Shown one piece after another: positions 1-5,542 of a DNA stretch of 5,542 nt. The notes beneath the pieces are model-generated. The model was not told the origin of the DNA. It worked only from the letters and a program-made list of their open reading frames with translations, and did no database searches. This DNA comes from Candidatus Woesearchaeota archaeon (GTDB lineage: Archaea > Nanobdellota > Nanobdellia > Woesearchaeales > UBA12501): assembly GCA_016177315.1 (NCBI GenBank), contig JACOVN010000007.1:1-5542 (forward strand). Direction: 5' to 3'. Made by a program: the position numbers and the translations under genes. Each line of letters opens with the position of its first letter. Position 1 is the first letter of the stretch.

Positions 1-2220
1 AATGGCAAATCTCTCCAAGAATCGAGGATAAAACTTAGGGGAAGGAAAATACCCTCTGGTGGGGCGTGGTGGAATTCGAATTGGGGTTATCGAAAAATTT
101 TGTCGATGACAAATATCGAAAGCGTACCATTGTTGAATGACTTTACTATTGAATTTTCTTTAGATACGGCTTCATTAATAGCGGCCGGAAAATTGAATCC
201 GGATTGTAGTGATTTGCGGGTTGTATACCAAAGTAGTCAAGAATTAGATTGGGTATATCAACTAGGTTCTGTATGCAATTCTCCGAATACTGTTATTGCC
301 TTCGCACTTCAAGCAGCGATTCCTGCTTATGCAATCGAATCTGATTATGCAATCTATTATGGAAATGCATTTGCTTCACTTCCTGTATATGAGGAAAACC
401 GCGTATATCTCTTCCGTGATGATTTTGGAGATAACGCATTTAATGGCGATCTCGATCCTGCGTTATGGGAATGGTCGCCCATGGCTATTCCTCCCACCAT
501 TGCGAATGGGGTTCTTGTTTTTAATGCTGATGATGGTAGGAATTGGGAAGATTATGTACAGACGATAAAAACATTCGATAGAACCATTATGAATATCTCT
601 TTTACCTGGCTATGGAAAAAATCTAACTCAGGAACATGGAGTATAATGGGTTATCAGCAAGATGCTATCACAAACAAGGGTGCCCAACTTTATGATATAG
701 GGAATGCTATGCATGCTTCTTCTCAGGAAGCCGGAAATGTCAATATGAACATAAACGTTCTTCCTGGTGTATGGTATGAAGCAGAGGTACGACCAAATCC
801 AGACTTAACTTCTTATTACAGATTTGATGTTAGTGAGAGATTATTACCAGAAACTAAAAATAATTATCATTTTGGACTAAGCGATGGTGATGGCGAGGAT
901 ATCTACTTTGTCGACGATCTTGTCATTCGTTATCACGTCAGCAATCCTCCATTTATAGACCCGGGATCAGAAGAACTGTTTGACGGCAATGGCGGAGGAC
1001 CAGAACTATTTCAACTTACCTCCATTGTCTATAGACTAAAGGCTAATCCTACTGCGATTGATGTTTATGTTCCTCAAAAGGTGAAACTAAGCAAATTGAT
1101 AAAAAATCCTGAAGCTCTCTTGGGCCTTGATTTCTTCTTTCAAGGAATGTCAGGGCCGACTGGGGTATCGATTTTTAAGATGGATTCCTCTGGCGATGAT
1201 TCCTACACCTTGAAATTTACGTCTCAGGAAGGTTTGGATTATACAGTGCCTTTGATGGACAACAGCGGCGATGGTGGAGAAGGCTCCAAGTATGGAGATG
1301 AGGATGACGAACTCTATTTTAGAGAATGTGGGCATGAAGATTCGCTTGTCACTTCTGGACCAAATGCTGTATATTGTATTCAAAAGAATGATATGTTTGT
1401 ACTCACTTCAAATTGGAGCAATACCCATGTACTCGCTTATGAATCAATAGATACAATAAATAATAAACTCCTCTTTACAGATTTAGGGATGGGACAGATA
1501 GAAATCACTTACGACCCCGCATATCCGAAAGTCTTGGGTGGCCAAGAGGGAAGAGGGGAAATAATCTTGGGTGGCGGGTATTATCCTGTCTATGTTGGCA
1601 ATGCAACCAATAACTATAGCCTGGCAATAGATTTAAATGATAACAGAAAAATTGATGATAATGATATAGCTAAAATTTTCATTGATAGTGGCGGTATTCT
1701 TGATTTGGGTACCCAATGTACCAATGCGCTCAAAAAAGAAAGCGGAAGACCGATCATGGCTACAAATGATATTGCTAGAATATGCGATACGAGTGATGTG
1801 ACTTCCGTCAATATTACTCTAGTCACTAAAAATAAACAATTCAACGAAAATGGGCCAAATAATGGAGGCGGGGACGAAAATATCACCATCAATATCACGC
1901 AAGCCCCACTCAACACGATAGACTTGAATGTCCTCCACGCTCTACAGTGCATCCAGCCCAGTATTTCCATATATAAAACAGGTCTTGTTATGCCAGCCTG
2001 TGAGCCTGCTGAAGGAGAACAGTATACAGTCTTAAAAATGGTAACATCGCCTGAGATATTGCCGGGTGTTATAAGTATACATAAGGGTTACAGCACCTAC
2101 GGGATTTTATTTGAACAAGTAGATGAGGACGACATGAATGATGCAGATGAAGTGACGGTAGAGTATCCCGATCAACAGCTGTTTGCCGATGTTTTTATCG
2201 CAACAGAAGCTGATTATTAA
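1..2220 (+). CDS. DUF2341-containing surface (possibly S-layer-like) protein, 5' end cut by the window
   Basis: The frame is open from base 1 to the TAA at 2218-2220 (739 residues visible). The first start codons (TTG at 100, ATG at 106) are not the real start, because residues 23-33 just before them read WWNSNWGYRKI, the usual opening of DUF2341. That domain continues to about residue 127, with DLRVVY and a closing YYGN motif. Residues about 138-313 (RDDF, LDPALW, then VDDLVIRYHV) resemble the concanavalin-like beta-sandwich that often follows DUF2341. Gly- and Asp-rich linkers lie near 325-335 and 420-437. The rest is acidic and beta-rich, with a dockerin-like calcium loop at 544-555. The last 50 residues (including DEVTVEYP and ADVFIA) recall archaeal S-layer proteins, from memory only. 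Eight cysteines fall in four close pairs and there are seven N-X-S/T sequons, which fits an exported protein. No membrane anchor is visible at the C-terminus; any signal peptide would lie upstream of the window. It is convergent with polB. The exact role is unknown; cell-surface location is the firmest inference. Confidence 0.85.
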   Translation, partial: NGKSLQESRIKLRGRKIPSGGAWWNSNWGYRKILSMTNIESVPLLNDFTIEFSLDTASLIAAGKLNPDCSDLRVVYQSSQELDWVYQLGSVCNSPNTVIAFALQAAIPAYAIESDYAIYYGNAFASLPVYEENRVYLFRDDFGDNAFNGDLDPALWEWSPMAIPPTIANGVLVFNADDGRNWEDYVQTIKTFDRTIMNISFTWLWKKSNSGTWSIMGYQQDAITNKGAQLYDIGNAMHASSQEAGNVNMNINVLPGVWYEAEVRPNPDLTSYYRFDVSERLLPETKNNYHFGLSDGDGEDIYFVDDLVIRYHVSNPPFIDPGSEELFDGNGGGPELFQLTSIVYRLKANPTAIDVYVPQKVKLSKLIKNPEALLGLDFFFQGMSGPTGVSIFKMDSSGDDSYTLKFTSQEGLDYTVPLMDNSGDGGEGSKYGDEDDELYFRECGHEDSLVTSGPNAVYCIQKNDMFVLTSNWSNTHVLAYESIDTINNKLLFTDLGMGQIEITYDPAYPKVLGGQEGRGEIILGGGYYPVYVGNATNNYSLAIDLNDNRKIDDNDIAKIFIDSGGILDLGTQCTNALKKESGRPIMATNDIARICDTSDVTSVNITLVTKNKQFNENGPNNGGGDENITINITQAPLNTIDLNVLHALQCIQPSISIYKTGLVMPACEPAEGEQYTVLKMVTSPEILPGVISIHKGYSTYGILFEQVDEDDMNDADEVTVEYPDQQLFADVFIATEADY
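1630..1665 (+). other. Dockerin/EF-hand-like calcium loop in the surface protein
   Basis: The 12 residues DLNDNRKIDDND have Asp at position 1, Asn at 3, Asn at 5 and Asp at 12, followed by IAKIF. This is the ligand spacing of a dockerin or EF-hand-like calcium loop, except that the usual Gly at position 6 is Arg. A second dockerin repeat is not clear; the later NDIARICDTSD only faintly resembles one. The likely role is structural calcium binding in an exported protein rather than cohesin docking. An alternative is a calcium-stabilised loop typical of S-layer domains. Confidence 0.45.
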
Positions 2221-4682
2221 CCATTTTTCATAAACGCATCCAGCTTCTGCTGTTCCCCTTCCTCCAACAGTGTTTCCGTTGAGATATCCAACACAGAGAA
2301 AATCGCTTCCACTGCAGGAATAATTTGATTATGGATGTAGTACTCTGCATCATACTCCTCTTGACTGACATCTTCTGGCAGTCTTGCCCTGTCCCGGATT
2401 CGTTCTTTCCCTTTCACGATGATATATTGAATACCCATCCCCACTTCTACTGGAATGCCTTTCGCCATGAGCTGTTTTGCTACAGCAACATGGGGAGGAA
2501 TCTGCTCGTATGCTTCCACTGGCTTCTGTACTTGGGTTGTAATGATCAATTTCGGTATGGGAACGCGGTGCTGCCGCAACTCCTCGATAATGCTCCGGAC
2601 AAACTGCCCTGCCTTTGCCCTATCTTGCTCTTCCAAAATAATTTCCAACACGGTCTCTTGAACTTCCTTGGCAATAGCACTGTAGTTGCTCCTGACAGTT
2701 TCAAAGCCCCTGATTTTCAATGCTCCATTTTCTTCGAGCAAAGCATATTTTTTCTTTGCCCCTTTCATGCCCAATTTTGCGGAGACAAAGATGCCTCTGG
2801 GATAAAACCCTTCCAGCTCTAATTCCATGGGTTCTGGCAATTCCAGGTTGATTTTCTCCAGGAATCGCATGGCCTCCTCTCGACTTTTCCCTGCTAGAGA
2901 GAAAAAGATGGAATCGGTATCTCCATACAACACGGAAAAGCCAGCTGCCTGTGCCGCATCAATGACTTTCTTGATGTAATGCCTGCCATAGGCTGTTGTC
3001 GCTTTCGCACATTCCAGAGAATACCATCTCGCCGGAGCAAAGCCTAAGTATCCATAGAATGCATTGGCCAGAATTTTCAGGCTGTATGCCCTTGCTTCCA
3101 GCATCCGGTCTTTGCTGTCGGTCTCTTGCTGGATCTCCTGAATCCTCGTCCTCCTTGCAACCAAATCTGCAATAATCCTCGGGATAAAGCCTCTTCGCTC
3201 TTCACAGAACCAAAGCTTTTCGTTTTCTAATGGGACTCGATTATCTTTTTCTGCACAGCAGGAGCAGTTCAAGGTTTCTGGAGAGATGTTATGGGAAGCG
3301 ATCAGGGAAGGGTACAGGCTCCGGAAGTCAAAGACTGCCAAATCCTGGTACACGCCAGGCTGTGGTTCTACCACCAAGCCTCCTGCATAGGTCTCTTCCT
3401 TCCGCAGCAACACCCTCTCTTGTGTTGGTTTGAGCGGAATCAGCATATTCTCCTTTACCGCTTGTCGTATGAGGTACCATTCCACCAGCTGGCTGAAGCC
3501 CATTCTTGAGATATCAAATGCAGTCAAACCGACCATTTTCATGAGCTCCACGATATTGGGAAACAGCAATGTTGCCAATCGATAGATGATCGTAGCATCC
3601 TGCAGGTTGTACCGTGCCAACGCAGCTAACTGCTCTGGCTTTCCTTCCTGCCAAACTGCCGCAATCGTATTCAGGTCAAAAGATGCTTTTTCTTCCTGCA
3701 ACAATTCCTTTGCTACGGCATTCAAATCCAATCGATCTGTTTCCAGGATATTGCTCATGGTGTTGTTGAGGAATTTGAAGAGATCGACATGGTTCATTCC
3801 GACAATCTTCGCCGAAGGAAAGCTTCCTCTGGAGTACTTGATGCTGGAGTAATCCAGACCAAGGTTGAGAGGAATTCTGTACTTCAAGGCTCTCCTCCTG
3901 AGATAGGGGAAATCAAAACCATCAGAGAAATATCCCACCAGAATATCCGGACTTTCTCGCTCTAGTATTTTTATCATCCGTTCTAGCAGCTCTACTTCGC
4001 TCTTCACCAGCTCTACTTCCCCTCGCTCCAACCTTGCCATTTTCCAGGTTACTATCTTCGCAATATTTTCGCTTGCAAAGCCAGCCATGATAATGGGATG
4101 CTCTTCTGGCTTTGCTACTCTTCCGGTGTTGAAGGTCTCCAGGTCAAAGGCCAGTATACTTGACTGGAATGTATCCTCTGCTATCCGCCGAATGGATGCA
4201 AGAGAAAGGATACTGTCTGCTTTGGCTCTCTGTTTTGTTGGCTGCCCTTCTACCTCATGCAGGGTGAAGGGAACAATGTCTTTGTCGATGAGGTAGCGTT
4301 TCATGAATGGAATGTCCGCCTCTGCAATAGCTTGCATTTCCTTCTGCTCCTGGAGTGCCTTTGCAAAGTACTTAACTGCTCTAGGAACATTCACCGAGAT
4401 TTTCACCACAGGAACATTCTCTGTTCCGAGAATCTTTTCTGTCGATTCTACCTTCTCCACCCGATAGAGGGCATTCCCTTCCTGGACAGAAAGTCCTGCC
4501 ACGCTTTTCTTCCATTTTCCAATGTCTATGCCCTGCTTCGGAATTGCATAGAAGTATGGCAAAAATTGTTTATCTACCATACAGAGCATTTTCTTTTCAG
4601 GAGTTCTGCCAAAGAGTAAGACAATAGTCCTTTCATTCTCTACTTTATAGGTTACATCCAGCGGAAAAAACTGCAGCTTCAT
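2217..4682 (-). CDS. polB: Archaeal family B DNA-directed DNA polymerase
   Basis: This gene encodes a replicative or repair DNA polymerase with 3'-5' proofreading, complete at 821 residues, slightly longer than typical archaeal PolB enzymes. The N-terminal domain contains DIPFMKRYLIDK (123-134), matching the part of archaeal PolB that helps form the template-uracil pocket. Exonuclease motifs: I DLE (D180, E182), II YFSDGFD (D257), III YNLQD (Y358, D362). Polymerase motifs: A DFRSLYPS (D452), B KILANAFYG (536-544), C YGDTDS (586-591, catalytic D588 and D590), then KKKY (643-646) and RGFE (658-661). Cysteines 473, 475, 476 and 493 sit between motif A and GFIP, where many archaeal enzymes carry a disulfide or metal site. 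The thumb ends with EYYIHNQIIPA, and the C-terminus carries a PIP-like QQKLDAFM for binding the sliding clamp (PCNA). No intein interrupts the motifs. The ATG at 4680-4682 sits about 10 nt after the predicted transcription start. The gene is divergent from the Nudix regulator and convergent with the surface protein. Confidence 0.97.
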   Translation of the reverse strand: MKLQFFPLDVTYKVENERTIVLLFGRTPEKKMLCMVDKQFLPYFYAIPKQGIDIGKWKKSVAGLSVQEGNALYRVEKVESTEKILGTENVPVVKISVNVPRAVKYFAKALQEQKEMQAIAEADIPFMKRYLIDKDIVPFTLHEVEGQPTKQRAKADSILSLASIRRIAEDTFQSSILAFDLETFNTGRVAKPEEHPIIMAGFASENIAKIVTWKMARLERGEVELVKSEVELLERMIKILERESPDILVGYFSDGFDFPYLRRRALKYRIPLNLGLDYSSIKYSRGSFPSAKIVGMNHVDLFKFLNNTMSNILETDRLDLNAVAKELLQEEKASFDLNTIAAVWQEGKPEQLAALARYNLQDATIIYRLATLLFPNIVELMKMVGLTAFDISRMGFSQLVEWYLIRQAVKENMLIPLKPTQERVLLRKEETYAGGLVVEPQPGVYQDLAVFDFRSLYPSLIASHNISPETLNCSCCAEKDNRVPLENEKLWFCEERRGFIPRIIADLVARRTRIQEIQQETDSKDRMLEARAYSLKILANAFYGYLGFAPARWYSLECAKATTAYGRHYIKKVIDAAQAAGFSVLYGDTDSIFFSLAGKSREEAMRFLEKINLELPEPMELELEGFYPRGIFVSAKLGMKGAKKKYALLEENGALKIRGFETVRSNYSAIAKEVQETVLEIILEEQDRAKAGQFVRSIIEELRQHRVPIPKLIITTQVQKPVEAYEQIPPHVAVAKQLMAKGIPVEVGMGIQYIIVKGKERIRDRARLPEDVSQEEYDAEYYIHNQIIPAVEAIFSVLDISTETLLEEGEQQKLDAFMKNG
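2229..2252 (-). other. PIP-box-like PCNA-binding peptide at the PolB C-terminus
   Basis: Residues 811-818 of PolB, QQKLDAFM, fit the PCNA-interacting pattern Q-x-x-hydrophobic-x-x-aromatic-hydrophobic, with Q811, L814, F817 and M818. The peptide lies three residues from the protein end, where archaeal PolB enzymes and other clamp clients commonly carry such motifs. It follows the acidic stretch LLEEGE, which probably acts as a linker. Clamp binding is inferred from the pattern. Confidence 0.55.
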
Positions 4683-4714
4683 GCTCTACCCCCACAGAAC
4701 AGAATGCACAGGCG

Positions 4715-4722
4715 TATATAAA
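4715..4722 (-). promoter_or_regulatory. polB promoter: BRE plus TATA box
   Basis: Read on the minus strand, the sequence is CTAAACCTTTATATACG: an A-rich BRE-like element directly followed by TTTATATA, the classic archaeal box. Placing the start about 26 nt after the box centre puts transcription near 4692, giving a leader of about 10 nt before the polB ATG at 4682. The leader contains GGGGGT about 6 nt before the ATG, which is at best a weak Shine-Dalgarno match. The GTGTA-N5-TACAC operator found at the other two promoters is absent here. Confidence 0.7.
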
Positions 4723-4750
4723 GGTTTAGGACTCTTTCGCAACAGGCAAC

Positions 4751-4758
4751 TTTATATA
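4751..4758 (+). promoter_or_regulatory. TATA box of the Nudix regulator gene
   Basis: TTTATATA is preceded by GGCAAC, a partial BRE match. The box centre is about 26 nt upstream of the ATG at 4781, so transcription should begin at or within a few bases of the start codon and the mRNA should be leaderless, which is common in archaea. This spacing also argues for M1 (4781) over the later in-frame ATGs at 4787, 4805 and 4820. The box lies 29 bp from the divergent polB box, so the two promoters do not overlap but share a 98-bp intergenic region. Confidence 0.7.
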
Positions 4759-4761
4759 TTC

Positions 4762-4776
4762 GTGTATTGCATACAC
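4762..4776 (+). promoter_or_regulatory. Perfect inverted repeat, candidate operator of the Nudix regulator
   Basis: GTGTATTGCATACAC has two perfect 6-bp arms (GTGTAT and ATACAC) around a 3-bp centre. It lies between the TATA box (ends 4758) and the ATG (4781), covering about -19 to -5 of the predicted start, where a bound repressor would block polymerase recruitment. The same GTGTA-N5-TACAC motif recurs at 5522-5536. The downstream gene encodes a winged-helix protein that could bind it, so autoregulation is the simplest reading. As I recall it, NrtR operators share a GT-N7-AC core, which this sequence contains. Confidence 0.6.
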
Positions 4777-4780
4777 TATA

Positions 4781-5479
4781 ATGCCGATGCAGCCTATACG
4801 GGATATGGAAAGGCAGAAAATGCTTGTTGCCGTGGATGCTGTGGTCTTTACTGTCATCAAAGGGAAACTTTCTATCTTGCTCATTCAAAGAAAAAATGAA
4901 CCATTCAAAGGCAAATATGCCTTTCCAGGAGGATTTGTGCGGAATGAGGAAAGCTTAGAGGACGCTGCTGCACGAGAGCTCTATGAGGAAACTGGCGTAA
5001 AAGATATTTTTCTGAAAAGATTTACTGCCTATGGCGATGTCGATAGAGATCCTCGAGGAAGGATTATTACTGTTGTCTTTCTCGCATTAATTGATGCAGA
5101 GAAATTTCATTTAGAGGCCAAAACAGATGCCATGGCAGCAGAATGGGTTCCTTTAAATAAAGCAACACCATTGGCTTTTGATCACGAGGAAATTCTGAGA
5201 GAGGTATTGGAAGAATTGCGATATGAAATTCAAATAACAAACATCGCTGCCCAGCTTTTGCCGGAGAAATTTACCCTCTCGGAACTGCAGCAAGTTTATG
5301 AAATTGTTTTGGGAATGAAAGTAGATAAACGGAATTTCAGGAAAAGAATCAAGGCATTAGATATTCTTCATCCATTGAGGGAAACGAGGATGGAAGGGGC
5401 GCACAGGCCGGCGCAGTTGTATACATTTAAGGATAAGCACTATAAGCCATTGAAAGAGCGGATACAGGTCTTTGTCTAG
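4781..5479 (+). CDS. Nudix hydrolase with NrtR-type C-terminal winged helix (probable ADP-ribose-responsive regulator)
   Basis: This is a 232-residue, two-domain protein. Residues about 14-145 form a Nudix fold. The Nudix box at 51-73 is complete: G51, E57, R65-E66-L67, E69-E70, G72, V73, matching GX5EX7REUXEEXGU. DPRGR followed by a hydrophobic strand (90-104) is typical of the ADP-ribose pyrophosphatase branch (COG1051). Residues about 155-222 (LPEKFTLSELQQVYEIVLG, then NFRKRI and RPAQLYTF) match the winged helix of NrtR, a repressor family of NAD metabolism whose Nudix domain senses ADP-ribose and related nucleotides. The intact box suggests it may still hydrolyse its ligand as well as sense it. 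The gene is probably leaderless, and a perfect inverted repeat sits in its promoter. The same repeat lies in front of the next gene, suggesting a local regulon. It could instead be only an enzyme with a vestigial winged helix. Nudix assignment is near certain; regulator function is a strong inference. Confidence 0.92.
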   Translation: MPMQPIRDMERQKMLVAVDAVVFTVIKGKLSILLIQRKNEPFKGKYAFPGGFVRNEESLEDAAARELYEETGVKDIFLKRFTAYGDVDRDPRGRIITVVFLALIDAEKFHLEAKTDAMAAEWVPLNKATPLAFDHEEILREVLEELRYEIQITNIAAQLLPEKFTLSELQQVYEIVLGMKVDKRNFRKRIKALDILHPLRETRMEGAHRPAQLYTFKDKHYKPLKERIQVFV

Positions 5480-5493
5480 GTGTTTCTCTTCTC
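5480..5493 (+). terminator. Possible pyrimidine-rich terminator after the Nudix gene
   Basis: Immediately after the TAG is TGTTTCTCTTCTCC, a T/C-rich run. Archaeal termination often uses T-rich tracts without a hairpin, but this run has no more than three T in a row and no stem, so the call is weak. A separate promoter starts about 14 bp further on, so some termination here would make sense. Confidence 0.22.
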
Positions 5494-5506
5494 CACTACC
5501 ACAATC

Positions 5507-5514
5507 TTTATATA
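5507..5514 (+). promoter_or_regulatory. TATA box for a gene beyond the right window edge
   Basis: TTTATATA is preceded by ACAATC, in the same orientation and form as the box at 4751. The expected transcription start is near 5536-5538, so the gene it serves lies to the right of the window. Its short distance from the Nudix stop codon (5479) shows the next gene has its own promoter even if some readthrough occurs. Confidence 0.6.
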
Positions 5515-5520
5515 CTTAAA

Positions 5521-5537
5521 AGTGTATATACTACACT
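5521..5537 (+). promoter_or_regulatory. Second copy of the inverted-repeat operator
   Basis: AGTGTATATACTACACT has perfect 6-bp arms (AGTGTA and TACACT) around a 5-bp centre. Its core GTGTA-N5-TACAC (5522-5536) equals that at 4762-4776, and the two sites share GTGTAT-N4-TACACTA. It covers about -15 to -1 of the predicted start of the next gene. The same factor, most simply the Nudix-winged-helix protein encoded between the two sites, would therefore control the gene to the right. Confidence 0.6.
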
Positions 5538-5542
5538 AAGTA

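Noticed and set aside
100..108. TTG 100 or ATG 106 as the start of the surface protein
   Set aside because: The frame is open to base 1, and the preceding 33 codons encode the conserved opening of the DUF2341 domain.
1150..1970. Minus-strand frames of 77 and 118 codons inside the surface protein gene
   Set aside because: They are antisense to a clear coding frame; the hydrophobic runs are what the acidic, Asp-rich sense strand gives in reverse, with no promoter or family match.
2325..4619. Several plus-strand frames of 67-165 codons inside polB
   Set aside because: All lie antisense to a complete polymerase with every motif intact; their composition (Cys, Phe and Ser rich) is typical of antisense shadows.
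2217..4682. Intein or split in PolB
   Set aside because: Motifs A, B and C and the exonuclease motifs run in order without insertion, and the length of 821 residues leaves no room for an intein.
4715..4722. The box at 4715-4722 read as a plus-strand promoter for the Nudix gene
   Set aside because: On the plus strand it reads TATATAAA without a BRE, whereas on the minus strand it is TTTATATA with an A-rich BRE; the box at 4751 already fits the Nudix gene.
4679..4888. Minus-strand 69-codon frame overlapping the Nudix start
   Set aside because: It lies antisense to the Nudix gene and across both promoters; low-complexity His/Cys-rich sequence with no family features.
4681..4899. Plus-strand 72-codon frame starting at 4681
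   Set aside because: Its ATG arises from the self-complementary CATG at the polB start; it crosses the divergent promoters and runs out of frame through the Nudix gene, with no recognisable protein features.
5511..5528. Alternative inverted repeat TATAC...GTATA overlapping the TATA box
   Set aside because: The arms are short and made of TATA-box sequence, so they are expected by chance; the GTGTA-N5-TACAC pairing is shared with the other promoter and explains the site better.

Overview
The window looks like part of an archaeal chromosome. The central gene is an archaeal-type family B DNA polymerase, and all three promoters I can see are archaeal BRE/TATA promoters (TTTATATA boxes) with very short or no leaders. 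A DUF2341-containing, cysteine-paired surface protein and the polymerase sequence style point to a DPANN-like lineage, such as Woesearchaeota or a relative. That lineage call is an inference of moderate strength; only database placement of PolB would settle it.

Layout. (1) Positions 1-2220, plus strand: the 3' part of a large exported or surface protein, cut by the left window edge. The reading frame is open from base 1, and the 33 codons before the first possible start codon contain the opening motif of a DUF2341 domain, so the true start lies outside the window. (2) Positions 2217-4682, minus strand: complete polB with all exonuclease and polymerase motifs and a C-terminal PIP-like peptide. 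It converges on gene 1, and the two stop codons overlap within the palindrome TTAA. (3) Positions 4683-4780: a compact divergent promoter region with one TATA box per direction. (4) Positions 4781-5479, plus strand: a Nudix hydrolase fused to an NrtR-type winged helix, probably leaderless. (5) Positions 5480-5542: an intergenic tail carrying another plus-strand promoter for a gene beyond the right edge.

The most interesting signal is regulatory. Just downstream of the TATA box of the Nudix-winged-helix gene is a perfect inverted repeat, GTGTA-N5-TACAC. The same repeat with the same spacing and extra shared bases (GTGTAT-N4-TACACTA) lies just downstream of the TATA box of the next, unseen gene. 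The gene between the two sites encodes a protein with the architecture of NrtR, a family of ADP-ribose-responsive DNA-binding repressors of NAD metabolism. The simplest model is a small self-regulated regulon: the protein represses its own gene and the next one, with ADP-ribose or a related nucleotide as signal. The polB promoter, facing the other way, lacks the repeat. The surface protein and polB show no functional link with this circuit beyond position.

I see no RNA genes, CRISPR arrays, insertion sequences or inteins.
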